From Occultella kanbiaonis (lineage in GTDB: Bacteria; Actinomycetota; Actinomycetes; Actinomycetales; Beutenbergiaceae): a stretch of DNA of 64,000 nucleotides. Positions 16,193 to 26,296 of this stretch are shown here, piece after piece. How positions within the stretch are numbered: position 1 is the first letter of the stretch; the number at the start of each line of letters is the position of its first letter. The translations under genes and the position numbers were made by a program. The notes beneath the pieces are model-generated. The model did no database searches. It was not told the origin of the DNA and saw nothing but the letters and a program-made list of their open reading frames with translations. The DNA lies in the NCBI RefSeq assembly GCF_009708215.1, contig NZ_CP046175.1, forward strand, positions 1,302,001 to 1,366,000, in the 5' to 3' direction.

Positions 16193-18714
16193 TACTCGTT
16201 GTCTCCCGCGGTGGTCGCGGTGGCGCTGCGTGCGGGGCCACCCTCGGCGGTGCCGGTGTCGCCGGCGTCCGGCCACACCCAGTCCCGCACCTCGGGGATG
16301 TCGTCGCCGTGCTCGCGGGTGTACCGCCGGGCGCGCAGGCGCGCGTCTGACATCTCCTGGCGCAGCCCGGCGGCCTTCGACCCCAGGCCCGGCACCCGGT
16401 CGATGACGTCCATGACGAGGTGGTAGCGGTCCAGGTCGTTGAGCATCACCATGTCGAACGGCGTGGTGGTGGTGCCCTCCTCCTTGTAGCCGCGCACGTG
16501 CAGGTTCGCGTGGCCGGTGCGGCGGTAGGTGAGCCGGTGCAGCAGCCACGGGTAGCCGTGGTAGGCGAAGATGACCGGCTTGGTGTCGGTGAAGTAGGTG
16601 CTGAAGTCCCGGTCGGACAGGCCGTGCGGGTGCTCGCGTTCGTCCTGCAGGCGCATCAGATCCACCACGTTGACGACGCGGACCCTCAGGTCGGGCAGGT
16701 GCCTGCGGAGCAGGTCCGCCGCGGCCAGCACCTCGAGGGTCGGGACGTCCCCGGCGCAGCCGAGCACCACGTCCGGGTCCTCGCCGGGCGCCTCGGTGCC
16801 GGCCCACTCCCAGATGCCGAGGCCGCGGGTGCAGTGTGCGATGGCCTCGTCCATGGTCAGGAACTGCGGTCCGGGCTGCTTGCCCGAGACCACCACGTTC
16901 ACGTAGTCGCGGCTGCGCAGGCAGTGGTCGTAGGTGGACAGGAGCGTGTTGGCGTCCGGCGGCAGGTAGACCCGGACGATCTCGGACTTCTTGTTCATCA
17001 CATGGTCGATGAAGCCCGGGTCCTGGTGGGAGAACCCGTTGTGGTCCTGCCGCCACACGTGCGAGGAGAGCAGGTAGTTCAGGCTCGCGATCGGGCGCCG
17101 CCACGGGATGTCCCGGGTCACGTCCAGCCACTTGGCGTGCTGGTTGAACATCGAGTCGACGATGTGGATGAACGCCTCGTAGCAGTTGAACAGGCCGTGC
17201 CGCCCGGTGAGCAGGTAGCCCTCGAGCCAGCCCTGGCACTGGTGCTCGGAGAGCATCTCCATGACCCGCCCGGCCCGGGCGAGGTGGTCGTCGGAGTCGG
17301 ACTCGAGATAGCCCGCGTTCCACTGCTTGTCCGTGACCTCGTAGACGGCCTGGAGCCGGTTCGAGGCGGTCTCGTCCGGGCCGAAGATGCGGAAGTTGTC
17401 CGGGTTGCGCCGGATCACCTCCGTCAGCCACTGCCCGAGCACCTTCGTGGGCTCGGCGATCGCGGCGCCGGGGGCGGGCACGTCGACGGCGAACTCGGTG
17501 TAGTCGGGCATCCGCAGGTCGCGGAGCAGCAGGCCGCCGTTGGCGTGGGGGTTCGCGCTCATCCGCAGGTCGCCCGCGGGTGCGAGCGCGGCGATGTCGG
17601 AGGCCGGGGCGCCGTCGTCGTCGAAGAGCTCCTCCGCGCCGTAGGACGTGAGCCAGTCGTGCAGGACCTCGAGGTGCTCGGGGGTGTCCCGGGCGCTGGC
17701 CAGCGGCACCTGGTGGGAGCGCCAGGAGTCCTCGACCTGCTTGCCGTCGATGACCGGCGGGCAGGTCCAGCCCTTCGGGGTGCGCAGGATGATCATCGGC
17801 CAGGTGGGGCGGCTGGTGTTGCCGGCGGCCGCCGACGCCTTGATCTCGGCGATCTCGTTGAACACCTCGTCGAGCAGCGCCGCGAACCGGGCGTGCGCGG
17901 CCGCCGGGTCCTCGCCGTCGAAGCCGCCGACGAACAGGTGGGGCTTGTGGCCGTACCCGCGCATCAGGCTGAGCAGCTCGTCGTCGGGGATGCGGGCCAG
18001 CACCGTCGGGTTGGCGATCTTGTACCCGTTCAGGTGCAGGATCGGCAGGACCACCCCGTCCAGGGCGGGGTTGACGAACTTGTTCGAGTGCCAGCTGGTG
18101 GCCAGCGGCCCGGTCTCCGCCTCGCCGTCGCCGACGACGGCCGTGACCAGCAGGTCCGGGTTGTCGAACGCGGCCCCGTAGGCGTGCGAGAGCACGTAGC
18201 CCAGCTCGCCGCCCTCGTGGATGGAACCGGGGGTCTCCGGCGCCACGTGCGAGGGGATGCCACCGGGGAAGGAGAACTGCCGGAACAGCCGGCGCATGCC
18301 CTCCGCGTCGGCGGTGATGTCCGGGTAGGTCTCGGTGTAGGAGCCTTCCAGATAGGAGTTCGCGACCAGGCCGGGCCCGCCGTGACCGGGGCCGGTGAGG
18401 TAGATGGTGGACTGACCGCGCTCGGCGATCACCCGGTTCAGATGGGCGTAGACGAAGTTCAGGCCCGGGGTGGTGCCCCAGTGGCCGAGCAGCCGCGGCT
18501 TGACGTCATCGCGCGACAGCGGGGTCCGCAGCAGCGGGTTCGCGAGCAGGTAGATCTGTCCGACGGACAGGTAGTTCGCCGCCCGCCACCACCGGTCCAG
18601 CGCGTTCAGGGTCGCGGCGTCGAGATCGGCGACCGGTCGGTGCAGCCATGGACCCGTCGGCGTCGACGGTGGGCGGGATTCTGCATCGGAAGTGACGGAT
18701 GACGTGACGGACAT
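16192..18714 (-). CDS. xfp: Xylulose-5-phosphate/fructose-6-phosphate phosphoketolase
   Basis: Thiamine-diphosphate enzyme that cleaves xylulose 5-phosphate (or fructose 6-phosphate) with phosphate to acetyl phosphate plus glyceraldehyde 3-phosphate (or erythrose 4-phosphate). 840 residues, the family length. Diagnostic stretches: [16 protein letters not shown] near the N-terminus, [39 protein letters not shown], the ThDP site [17 protein letters not shown] (GDGE...), and [16 protein letters not shown] with [13 protein letters not shown] further on. The start at 18714 has GAGGGG about 8 bases upstream; a longer frame to 19092 crosses the SURF1 gene and is rejected. First gene of the operon with pta and ackA. 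It would allow acetyl-CoA or ATP formation without pyruvate decarboxylation. Confidence 0.96.
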   Translation of the reverse strand: MSVTSSVTSDAESRPPSTPTGPWLHRPVADLDAATLNALDRWWRAANYLSVGQIYLLANPLLRTPLSRDDVKPRLLGHWGTTPGLNFVYAHLNRVIAERGQSTIYLTGPGHGGPGLVANSYLEGSYTETYPDITADAEGMRRLFRQFSFPGGIPSHVAPETPGSIHEGGELGYVLSHAYGAAFDNPDLLVTAVVGDGEAETGPLATSWHSNKFVNPALDGVVLPILHLNGYKIANPTVLARIPDDELLSLMRGYGHKPHLFVGGFDGEDPAAAHARFAALLDEVFNEIAEIKASAAAGNTSRPTWPMIILRTPKGWTCPPVIDGKQVEDSWRSHQVPLASARDTPEHLEVLHDWLTSYGAEELFDDDGAPASDIAALAPAGDLRMSANPHANGGLLLRDLRMPDYTEFAVDVPAPGAAIAEPTKVLGQWLTEVIRRNPDNFRIFGPDETASNRLQAVYEVTDKQWNAGYLESDSDDHLARAGRVMEMLSEHQCQGWLEGYLLTGRHGLFNCYEAFIHIVDSMFNQHAKWLDVTRDIPWRRPIASLNYLLSSHVWRQDHNGFSHQDPGFIDHVMNKKSEIVRVYLPPDANTLLSTYDHCLRSRDYVNVVVSGKQPGPQFLTMDEAIAHCTRGLGIWEWAGTEAPGEDPDVVLGCAGDVPTLEVLAAADLLRRHLPDLRVRVVNVVDLMRLQDEREHPHGLSDRDFSTYFTDTKPVIFAYHGYPWLLHRLTYRRTGHANLHVRGYKEEGTTTTPFDMVMLNDLDRYHLVMDVIDRVPGLGSKAAGLRQEMSDARLRARRYTREHGDDIPEVRDWVWPDAGDTGTAEGGPARSATATTAGDNE

Positions 18715-18859
18715 GGTCCAACCCCTCGGTGAGCGACAGCACAGCCGTGACCTAGCCTGCCCGTTCCGGGGCCGTTGCGCGAGTGACTTCGGTCCCAGGT
18801 GGGGACCGGCGGGGCGTGCACCGGCCGGGACACCCCGGCGCGACGCGTAACCTGGATGG

Positions 18860-19693
18860 GTGCACGCGTCCGCTGGGTTCTCCGACTGGCTGCGGGCGGC
18901 CACCCGCCCCCGCCTGATCGGCATCTTCGTGCTGCTCGTGGCGGGTGCGCTGCTGTGCATCCGGCTCGGCGCCTGGCAGCTGGACCGCGCCCAGATCCGG
19001 GGTGACCAGGCCGCCGCCGTCGAGGCCGCCGAGCGCGAGAGCGCGCCCCCGGTGCCGATGGAGACCGTGGTCGCGCCGCAGACACCGTTCACCCAGACGA
19101 TGGTGGGTCAGCGGGTCACCGTCACCGGCACCTATCTCCCCGAGGATCAGTTCCTCGTCCCCGACCGCGAGCTGGACGGGCAGACCGGCTACCTGGTGGT
19201 GACCGCGCTCCGGGTCGAAGCCGGTGACGGCGCCGCGCCCGCCATCCTGCCGGTGGTGCGCGGCTGGGTGAGCGAGCCCGACGCCGCCCACCTCGACGTG
19301 CCGAGCGGGCCGGTCGAGCTGACCGGCTACCTCGGTGGACCGGACCCGGCCCAGGCGGGCATCGCCGTCGGGGCTGCGACCGGCGACGAGATCGAGGCCG
19401 TCAGTCCGGCGGCCCTCGCGAACGTGTGGGGCACACCGATCTTCTCCGGGCAGTTCGTCCTGGAGGTCCAGGAGCCCGCCGCCGGGGCGGACCTGCGGCC
19501 GTACGGAGCCCCGGTGATCGAGGGCGGCGGATTGAACATCCAGAACCTCGCGTACGCGGCCGAGTGGTGGATCTTCGGCGGCTTCGCCCTGGTGCTCTGG
19601 TGGCGGATGGTCCGCGACGAGGTCCGCCACCTCCGCGCCGAACGCGGCGAGAGCCCCGCCGGCACCGAGTCCGAGGTCATCGGAACCACCTGA
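18860..19693 (+). CDS. SURF1 family protein (cytochrome c oxidase assembly factor)
   Basis: 277 residues with two membrane anchors: [20 protein letters not shown] near the N-terminus, ending in [13 protein letters not shown] (the conserved SURF1 'GxWQLxR' motif), and [13 protein letters not shown] near the C-terminus. The large extracytoplasmic loop carries [20 protein letters not shown] and VVRGWV, typical of the family. It helps insert haem a into cytochrome aa3 oxidase. The start is a GTG at 18860 with no ribosome-binding site but TAACCT (18848-18853) 6 bases before it, so it is probably leaderless. It is divergent from xfp and not near other oxidase genes. Confidence 0.9.
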   Translation: MHASAGFSDWLRAATRPRLIGIFVLLVAGALLCIRLGAWQLDRAQIRGDQAAAVEAAERESAPPVPMETVVAPQTPFTQTMVGQRVTVTGTYLPEDQFLVPDRELDGQTGYLVVTALRVEAGDGAAPAILPVVRGWVSEPDAAHLDVPSGPVELTGYLGGPDPAQAGIAVGAATGDEIEAVSPAALANVWGTPIFSGQFVLEVQEPAAGADLRPYGAPVIEGGGLNIQNLAYAAEWWIFGGFALVLWWRMVRDEVRHLRAERGESPAGTESEVIGTT

Positions 19694-19706
19694 CCCCGCG
19701 CCCCCA

Positions 19707-19729
19707 CCCGCGCCGTGGGTCGGCGCGGG
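19707..19729. terminator. Hairpin between SURF1 and the ABC exporter genes (convergent)
   Basis: CCCGCGCC (19707-19714) and GGCGCGGG (19722-19729) form a perfect 8 bp stem with loop GTGGGTC, 13 bases after the SURF1 stop and 5 bases from the ABC gene stop. Confidence 0.6.
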
Positions 19730-19734
19730 CGGGG

Positions 19735-21468
19735 CTACTCCTGCTGCCAGGAGTGCCAGAGCGCGGCGTACTCGCCGTCGGCCGCGACCAGCTCGTCGTG
19801 CGGGCCGATCTCGGAGATCCGGCCACCGTCGACCACGGCCACGCGGTCGGCGTCGTGCGCCGTGTGCAGGCGGTGCGCGATCGCCACCACGGTGCGGCCG
19901 GCCAGGACCGCGTTCAGCGACTGCTCGAGGTGCCTGGCCGCGCGCGGGTCGAGCAGTGACGTCGCCTCATCGAGGACCAGCGTGTGCGGGTCGAGGAGGA
20001 CCAGGCGCGCGAGCGCGACCTGCTGGGCCTGTGCCGGGGTCAGCTTCGCCCCGCCCGAGCCGACCTCGGTCTCCAGACCCTCGGGCAGCGCCCGCACCCA
20101 GCCGAGGGCATCGACGGCGTCCAGCGCTCTGGTGAGTTCGCCGTCGTCGGCCTCGACCTTGGCCAGGCGCAGGTTCTGGGCGAGCGTCCCCACGAACACG
20201 TGGTGTTCCTGCGTCACCAGGGCGACCTGCGAACGCAGCTCCTCCAGCGGCAGGTCGACGAGCGGGACCTGCCCGACCGTGACCGTCCCGGCGGTGGGCG
20301 GGTGGATCCCGGCGAGCATCCGCCCGAGCGTGGACTTGCCCGCACCCGAGGGGCCGACCACCGCCAGGCGTTCGCCGACCTTCAGGTCCAGGTCGATGCC
20401 GTGCAGCACGTTGTGACCCTCGCGGTAGGCGTAGTGGAGGTCCCGTGCCTCGATCTCCTCGCCGCTCGGCCGCGCACCGCTGGCCTCCCGGTCCGTCTTC
20501 ACGAGGGAGACCCCGAAGATCCGGGACAGGGACGTGGCGCCCACCTGGATCTCGTCGATCCAGAAGATCAGCTCGTCGACGGGGCCCATCACCTGCACCG
20601 CGTACAGGGCGATCGTGGTCACCGCACCGACCCCGGCCTGACCGGTCGAGATCAGGTACGCGCCCCAGAGCAGCACCGCGATGATCGGCAGGATGAAGGC
20701 CGCGTCCAGCCCCGGGAACAGCACGGTGCGCAGGTACAACGTGTACTTCTCGGCCTGGAACGCCTCGGAGATGTCGGCGTCGATCCGCTTGCGGCGCCGC
20801 CGGCCAAGGGACAACGCGTCCACCGTGCTGGCACCCTCCACCGACTCGGTGATGGTGCCGTTGATCCGGGCGTAGGACGCGGACTCGCGCAGGTACCCCT
20901 TCGTGGCCCGGCGCAGGTACCACCGGGTCACCACGATCAGGATCGGGGCGCCGGCGAACATGGCCAGGGCGACGAGCCAGTTCGCCATGACCGCCGCGAC
21001 CACCGTGAGCACGATCGTGATGATGCAGACGAGCACGCGGGGCACGCCGAACCGCACCGTGTGCTGGACCCGGTCGATGTCGTTCGTGGTGCGCGCCACC
21101 AGGTCCCCGGTCCCGGCGCGTTCCACCGTGGACAACGGGAGCGTCGTGACGTGGGAGATGAACTCCTCGCGCAGCCCGGCGAACACCTTCTCGCCGAGCA
21201 GCATCGAGGAGCGCTGCGCGAACTTGGTGAGCACGGTCTGGGCGAGGACGGCCGCCACGAGGATGGCGACCATGCTGTTCAGCGCACCGGCGGTGGTGCC
21301 GCCGATCACGCCGTCGACCATCATCCCGAGCAGCCACGGCCCGAGCAGCCCCGCGACGGCGGACAGGGTGTGCAGCCCGACGACGCCGGTCAGCTCACCT
21401 CGGTAGCGGCGCAGCAGGTCGCCGGTCATGGCCCGCATGGTTGCGGTGTCAGCGATGGGGAGCTTCAT
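19735..21468 (-). CDS. ABC exporter half-transporter with canonical Walker motifs and degenerate signature
   Basis: 577 residues: six-helix membrane domain (about 15-310) then a nucleotide-binding domain. Walker A is GPSGAGKSTLG, Walker B LVLDEATSLLD and the switch His is present (AIAHRL), so this subunit can bind and activate ATP. The ABC signature is LTPAQAQQ instead of LSGGQ, hence degenerate. It overlaps the upstream partner by ATGA (21465-21468). Together they form an asymmetric heterodimer with one competent and one degenerate ATP site, as in TM287/288-type exporters. The substrate is unknown; drugs, lipids or peptides are typical of the class. Confidence 0.92.
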   Translation of the reverse strand: MKLPIADTATMRAMTGDLLRRYRGELTGVVGLHTLSAVAGLLGPWLLGMMVDGVIGGTTAGALNSMVAILVAAVLAQTVLTKFAQRSSMLLGEKVFAGLREEFISHVTTLPLSTVERAGTGDLVARTTNDIDRVQHTVRFGVPRVLVCIITIVLTVVAAVMANWLVALAMFAGAPILIVVTRWYLRRATKGYLRESASYARINGTITESVEGASTVDALSLGRRRRKRIDADISEAFQAEKYTLYLRTVLFPGLDAAFILPIIAVLLWGAYLISTGQAGVGAVTTIALYAVQVMGPVDELIFWIDEIQVGATSLSRIFGVSLVKTDREASGARPSGEEIEARDLHYAYREGHNVLHGIDLDLKVGERLAVVGPSGAGKSTLGRMLAGIHPPTAGTVTVGQVPLVDLPLEELRSQVALVTQEHHVFVGTLAQNLRLAKVEADDGELTRALDAVDALGWVRALPEGLETEVGSGGAKLTPAQAQQVALARLVLLDPHTLVLDEATSLLDPRAARHLEQSLNAVLAGRTVVAIAHRLHTAHDADRVAVVDGGRISEIGPHDELVAADGEYAALWHSWQQE

Positions 21469-23291
21469 CGGGCCACCTCCTCCTGTTCTGCCGTGGCGCG
21501 GCTGACGACGTTGCGGTAGGCGAGCGCACCGGGGTGCCCGGCCTCGGCCAGCTCGAGCAGGTCGCGGTGGCCGCCGCGGACCTCGACCCGGCCGTCGGCC
21601 ACGAACGCGACCTCGTCGACCTGGTCGAGCACGAGCGGGCTGGCCGAGACCACCACGGTGGTGCGGCCGGCGCGGGCGCGGGTCAGGTTCGCCGCGATGC
21701 GTGCCTCGGTGTGCGCGTCAACGGCGCTGGTGGGTTCCACCAGGAGCAGGATCTCGGCCTCGGTGAGCAGCGCCCGGGCCAGCGAGACGCGCTGGCGCTG
21801 CCCGCCGGACAGGGACCGGCCCTTCTCCGTCATGGTGCCGTCGAGGCCCTCGGGGATGGAGTCGAGGACGTCGCCGGCGTCGGACGTCGCGAGCGCGGCC
21901 TCGAGGTCGGCACGGTCCGCGCGCTCGCGGGTGTCGAGCTCCTCGGTCAGGGGACCGGTGAACAGGGCAGGGGTGGCCTCACTGAGCACGATCCGCTCGC
22001 GCACCTGTGCCAGCGGCACGTCGGTGAGGAGCCGCTCGCCCCAGCGCACCTCGCCGGCCGTCTCGGCCCGACCGGCCTGATCGGCCGTCTCGGCCCGATC
22101 GGCGGCAGGGACCCGGTCATGTTGCCGGGCCATCCTGGCCAGGATCTCGGCGGAGGTGTCCGGGTCTGCGCTCACCACGGCGAGGAGCTGGCCCGGGTGG
22201 GCGACCAAGCCGGAATCGGCGTCCACCAGTTCGGACCCGGCGGGCGGGGCCGCCGCGGTGCCGGTGTCCGGGACGTCATGGGTGACCTGGAGGACCTTGA
22301 TGATCTTGCGGCTCGCGACCACCGCCCGGGTCCCGGACTGCACGGCCTGGGTCGCGGCGCGCAACGGCTGGGTCAGGTACGCGGCATAGCCGTAGAACGT
22401 GACCAGCTGGCCGGGCGTGATCTCCCCGGCGAGCGCCAGGTGGGCGCCGTACCAGACCACCCCTGCGAGGAACAGCCCGGGTAGCAGCGTCTGCAGGGCG
22501 TCCAGCGTTGACTGCGTCTGCGCGACGGCGGTGCCCGCGGCCCGGACCTTCTGGGACTGCTCGCGGTAGCGGCCCGCGAAGACCTCCTCGCCGCCGATGC
22601 CACGCAGGATCCGCAGGCCGGACACCGTGTCCGCGCCGAGCGTGGTCAGCCGACCGGCGGCCTCACGCTGGATCGCCTGGCGTCGCTGCAGGGGGCGGAC
22701 CAGGAGGGCGAGGACGGCGGCGACCACGGGCAGGCCGATGAGCACGGCCACCCCGAGTGAGACCGAGCTCTGCAGGAGCACGACGGCGACCAGGACGTAG
22801 GTGACGATCCCGCCGAGCAGGCGGGCCGCCTGGGCGTAGATCTCACCGAGGCGCAGTGCGTCCGAGGCCACCGTGGCGACCACCTCACCGGTGGGTAGCT
22901 CCCGGGTGATGGCCGAGCCGGTGCTGGCCACGTGGTGGCCGATCAGCTGGCTCGTGTTCAGGGACGCGCGCAGCCAGTTGACCACGTCGAGCCGGTGCCC
23001 GAACGCCCCGGTGAACAACGAGACCGCGCCGATGCCGGCCAGGATCAGGCACCACCGCAGCAGCGAGGGAGACAGACCGTGCTCGAGGCCGCCGTCGATG
23101 GCGCGGCCGAGCACGAACGGCACCGCAGCCTGGCAGACGGCGCCGATGATGCCGACGATGACGGCGCCGACGAGCACGCCCCACTGGCGCTTCGTCTGCC
23201 ACCACATGAAGGCGCCGGCGGAGGTCAGCGGAGGGCGGCCGGGATCGGCCTCGGGGAGTGGACGCACGAGAGGCAACGGTATGCCTCGCAC
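21465..23291 (-). CDS. ABC exporter half-transporter with degenerate Walker A/B and intact signature
   Basis: 608 residues, six membrane helices (about 30-330) plus an NBD. The usual Walker A is replaced by LLAVVSADPDTSAEI, with no GxxGxGK[ST]. Walker B is ILLLVEPTSAVD (the Asp is Val, the Glu is kept) and the switch His is missing (VVSASPLVL). The signature LSGGQRQRVSLARALL is perfect. It is therefore the complement of its partner: its signature completes the partner's intact ATP site, and its own Walker side forms the degenerate site. The start is uncertain: GTG at 23291 (MRGIPLPLV) or the ATG 28 codons later (MWWQTKRQW). An Ala/Asp/Arg-rich insert of about 25 residues replaces part of the region between the Walker A position and the signature. 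Confidence 0.9.
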   Translation of the reverse strand: MRGIPLPLVRPLPEADPGRPPLTSAGAFMWWQTKRQWGVLVGAVIVGIIGAVCQAAVPFVLGRAIDGGLEHGLSPSLLRWCLILAGIGAVSLFTGAFGHRLDVVNWLRASLNTSQLIGHHVASTGSAITRELPTGEVVATVASDALRLGEIYAQAARLLGGIVTYVLVAVVLLQSSVSLGVAVLIGLPVVAAVLALLVRPLQRRQAIQREAAGRLTTLGADTVSGLRILRGIGGEEVFAGRYREQSQKVRAAGTAVAQTQSTLDALQTLLPGLFLAGVVWYGAHLALAGEITPGQLVTFYGYAAYLTQPLRAATQAVQSGTRAVVASRKIIKVLQVTHDVPDTGTAAAPPAGSELVDADSGLVAHPGQLLAVVSADPDTSAEILARMARQHDRVPAADRAETADQAGRAETAGEVRWGERLLTDVPLAQVRERIVLSEATPALFTGPLTEELDTRERADRADLEAALATSDAGDVLDSIPEGLDGTMTEKGRSLSGGQRQRVSLARALLTEAEILLLVEPTSAVDAHTEARIAANLTRARAGRTTVVVSASPLVLDQVDEVAFVADGRVEVRGGHRDLLELAEAGHPGALAYRNVVSRATAEQEEVAR

Positions 23292-23348
23292 CCGCGCCGA
23301 TCCAACTGATTTCAGTGGTGTGCGCCACTGCGGCGCAGCGGCCGCGGC

Positions 23349-24185
23349 TCAGTCGCCGAGCGCGCCCGTGAATGCCGTGACGGCGGCGCTCGTATTGGCG
23401 TCCCAGGTCGTCAGTACCGCGATCAGCTCGGCCGCCGTAGCGGTCCGGTCGGCACCGAGCCCGACGGCGGTCGCGGCCTGCGCGTGAGCGGCGTCGGCTG
23501 CCGCTGCGGCCGCGTCGGTCGCGGCCGAGTCACCAGTGGCCTGAGCCGCGGCCACGTCCCGCGCCGAGTCGGTGCCGGCCGCGCACACCGGCTCCCAACC
23601 GGGCAGGTAGCACTGCGTCGCGAGCGTGTCCGCGAGCTGGAGGTTCGCCTCCGCCGGGCCGGTCGTGGCCGCGTTCGCATGCGCGGCGACCAGCACCGCG
23701 TAGGTGCCGCAGAACTGCCGCACCTGCGGCTCGTCCGTGCCGACGGCTCCGACGAACGTGGCGAGGGCCGCCCGGTCCGCCTCGAACCGGGCCACGACCT
23801 CCTGCGCGTCCGGGTGCTCGAGGTCAAGGCCGGCCGGCGCGGCCGGCGGCGCCGGCACGCCCCGCACCGCCTCCGGGAAGGACGTCTGCGCCGTGCAGGC
23901 CGCGTTCACCGTATCGAGCGACTCGCCGGGCTCCTGCCCGGCCAGCACCGGAGTGTCCGCGAACCCGAGCACCACGGCACTGAGCGGTTGCGCCGTCGGC
24001 ACCAGGACGCCGTCGGGCCCGAACTGCGCGAGCCGCTCCTGCTCCCACGACCGCAGGTCGGCGTCCCACTGCGTGATCGACTCCGCGCGCTCGGCGGACG
24101 CACCACCAGCACGGGTCGCGAGCACCACGATCACGACCACCACGGCGAGCACAGCCGCCACGAGCAGCCACCGCCGTCGGGTCAT
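23349..24185 (-). CDS. Uncharacterised Ala-rich protein with N-terminal membrane anchor
   Basis: 278 residues, no recognised family. MTRRRWLLVAAVLAVVVVIV is a signal-anchor; no lipobox Cys. The exported part is rich in Ala and charged residues, contains paired cysteines (VNAACTAQ, RQFCGTY, ATQCYLPGWEPVCAA) that may form disulfides outside the cell, and ends with a long Ala/Thr/Asp helix-like stretch. ATG at 24185 with GGAGAGGGG upstream. It lies 57 bases downstream of the ABC exporter start on the same strand, so it could be co-transcribed ahead of the exporter genes (it is the first gene in the direction of transcription). A link to the exporter is inference. Confidence 0.7.
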   Translation of the reverse strand: MTRRRWLLVAAVLAVVVVIVVLATRAGGASAERAESITQWDADLRSWEQERLAQFGPDGVLVPTAQPLSAVVLGFADTPVLAGQEPGESLDTVNAACTAQTSFPEAVRGVPAPPAAPAGLDLEHPDAQEVVARFEADRAALATFVGAVGTDEPQVRQFCGTYAVLVAAHANAATTGPAEANLQLADTLATQCYLPGWEPVCAAGTDSARDVAAAQATGDSAATDAAAAAADAAHAQAATAVGLGADRTATAAELIAVLTTWDANTSAAVTAFTGALGD

Positions 24186-24293
24186 CACCCACCCCTCTCC
24201 GCGCACAGGTTACCGACCGGCGCAGGGGCCGACCGCCGTCGGGCACGGCCCACGGGTTTTTCCGCACCGGGCCAGACGGGCGACAATGGCCCC

Positions 24294-24686
24294 ATGACGG
24301 ACACGAATGCGACCAACGCCGACGCCCGGGACATGAAGGACCGCGGCGCGTTCACCCGCTACCGGATCATGGCGTTCGTCACCGGCGGCATGCTCCTGCT
24401 GCTCTGCCTGGAGATGGTGCTCAAGTACATCGTGCAGGTGAACGGCGTCGACGCGACGGGCAGTGCGAACCCGGTGATCGGCTCCTGGATCGCGTTCGTG
24501 CACGGCTGGATCTACGTGGTGTACGCGGTGACCGTGTTCGACCTGTGGAGCCGGATGCGCTGGAGCTTCGGCCGGATCGCGGCGCTGATCGCCGGTGGCG
24601 TGGTGCCGGTGCTGTCGTTCGTCATGGAGGGCAAGGCCCGCGACTGGGTCGACGAGACGCTGGCCGCGCGCGCCGAGACGCCGTGA
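24294..24686 (+). CDS. DUF3817 family membrane protein
   Basis: 130 residues with three membrane spans: [40 protein letters not shown] and [27 protein letters not shown] and [12 protein letters not shown] match the DUF3817 pattern seen next to guaA in many actinobacteria. Function unknown. The ATG at 24294 has no ribosome-binding site; GACAAT (24282-24287) lies 6 bases upstream, suggesting a leaderless mRNA. It is 22 bases from guaA, which has its own -10 box. Confidence 0.85.
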   Translation: MTDTNATNADARDMKDRGAFTRYRIMAFVTGGMLLLLCLEMVLKYIVQVNGVDATGSANPVIGSWIAFVHGWIYVVYAVTVFDLWSRMRWSFGRIAALIAGGVVPVLSFVMEGKARDWVDETLAARAETP

Positions 24687-24708
24687 CCGGGCCGTATCCT
24701 TGGGTGCT

Positions 24709-26283
24709 GTGAGCGCCCCCACCCCGCACCGGCCCGTCCTCGTCGTCGATTTCGGGGCCCAGTACGCCCAGCTGATCGCCCGCCGGGTGCGCGAGGCGAA
24801 GGTCTACTCCGAGATCGTCCCGCACACGATGAGCGTGGACGCGATCCTGGCCAAGGACCCGGCCGCGATCGTGCTCTCCGGCGGACCTGCGTCGGTCTAC
24901 GCCGACGGCGCGCCGGCCGTGGACCCCGCACTGTTCGACGCCGGCGTGCCCGTGTTCGGGATCTGCTACGGCTTCCAGGCGATGGCCGCCGCGCTCGGCG
25001 GCACGGTCGCGCACACCGGTGCGCGTGAGTACGGCGGCACCCCGGTGCGGGTGGACTCCGAGGGCACGCTGCTGGCCGGGTCGCCCACGGAGCAGACCAC
25101 GTGGATGTCCCACGGGGACGCCGTGCACGAGGCGCCGGCCGGCTTCGACGTGCTCGCGACCTCACCGGGATCCCCGGTCGCCGCGTTCGAGGACCGCGGC
25201 CGCCGGCTCTTCGGGGTGCAGTGGCACCCCGAGGTCAAGCACTCCGAGTTCGGCCAGAAGGCGCTGGAGAACTTCCTGTACGACGGCGCGGGGCTGGCCG
25301 GGGACTGGACGCCCGGCAACGTCATCGCGGACCAGGTGGCCGCGATCCGCGAGCAGGTCGGCGACGCTCGGGTGATCTGCGCGCTGTCCGGCGGTGTCGA
25401 CTCCTCGGTGGCGGCGGCGCTCGTGCAGCGCGCGATCGGCGACCAGCTCACCTGCGTGTTTGTCGACCACGGCCTGCTGCGCGCCGGTGAGGCCGAGCAG
25501 GTCGAGACCGACTTCGTGGCCTCGACCGGGGTCCGGCTCAAGGTCGTCGACGCCAAGCAGCGGTTCCTCGACGCGCTCGCGGGCGTCAGCGACCCGGAGA
25601 CCAAGCGCAAGATCATCGGCCGGGAGTTCATCCGCGTCTTCGAGGACGCCGCCCGCGAGGTGGTCGCCGAGGCCGGCGCGCACGGCGAGGACGTGAAGTT
25701 CCTCGTGCAGGGCACCCTCTACCCGGACGTGGTCGAGTCCGGTGGCGGCGAGGGCGCCGCGAACATCAAGTCCCACCACAACGTCGGCGGGCTGCCCGAT
25801 GACCTGCAGTTCGCACTGATCGAGCCGCTGCGGGCCCTGTTCAAGGACGAGGTGCGCGCGGTCGGCCTGGAGCTCGGGGTGCCCGAGACGATCGTCTGGC
25901 GCCAGCCGTTCCCGGGCCCCGGCCTTGGCATCCGGATCGTCGGGGACATCACCGCGGAGCGCCTCGAGACGCTGCGCACGGCGGACGCGATCGCGCGGGA
26001 GGAACTCACCGCAGCTGGCTTGGACCGCGAGATCTGGCAGTGCCCCGTGGTGCTCCTGGCGGACGTGCGCTCGGTGGGCGTGCAGGGCGACGGCCGCACC
26101 TACGGCCACCCGATCGTGCTCCGGCCGGTGTCCTCCGAGGACGCCATGACCGCGGACTGGACCCGCCTCCCGTACGACGTGCTGGCGAAGATCTCGACCC
26201 GGATCACGAACGAGGTGGCCGAAGTGAACCGGGTGGTGCTGGACGTGACCAGCAAGCCACCGGGCACCATCGAGTGGGAGTGA
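24709..26283 (+). CDS. guaA: GMP synthase (glutamine-hydrolysing)
   Basis: Makes GMP from XMP, ATP and glutamine. 524 residues. The N-terminal amidotransferase has the nucleophile Cys in [16 protein letters not shown] and the His/Glu of [11 protein letters not shown]. The ATP-pyrophosphatase has the PP-loop [14 protein letters not shown]. The C-terminal dimerisation domain ends [16 protein letters not shown], the conserved GuaA end. GTG start at 24709, TATCCT (24695-24700) 8 bases before it and no Shine-Dalgarno: probably leaderless. Reading frames starting further upstream run into the DUF3817 gene and are not used. Confidence 0.97.
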   Translation: MSAPTPHRPVLVVDFGAQYAQLIARRVREAKVYSEIVPHTMSVDAILAKDPAAIVLSGGPASVYADGAPAVDPALFDAGVPVFGICYGFQAMAAALGGTVAHTGAREYGGTPVRVDSEGTLLAGSPTEQTTWMSHGDAVHEAPAGFDVLATSPGSPVAAFEDRGRRLFGVQWHPEVKHSEFGQKALENFLYDGAGLAGDWTPGNVIADQVAAIREQVGDARVICALSGGVDSSVAAALVQRAIGDQLTCVFVDHGLLRAGEAEQVETDFVASTGVRLKVVDAKQRFLDALAGVSDPETKRKIIGREFIRVFEDAAREVVAEAGAHGEDVKFLVQGTLYPDVVESGGGEGAANIKSHHNVGGLPDDLQFALIEPLRALFKDEVRAVGLELGVPETIVWRQPFPGPGLGIRIVGDITAERLETLRTADAIAREELTAAGLDREIWQCPVVLLADVRSVGVQGDGRTYGHPIVLRPVSSEDAMTADWTRLPYDVLAKISTRITNEVAEVNRVVLDVTSKPPGTIEWE

Positions 26284-26296
26284 GGGCCCGGCCGGC

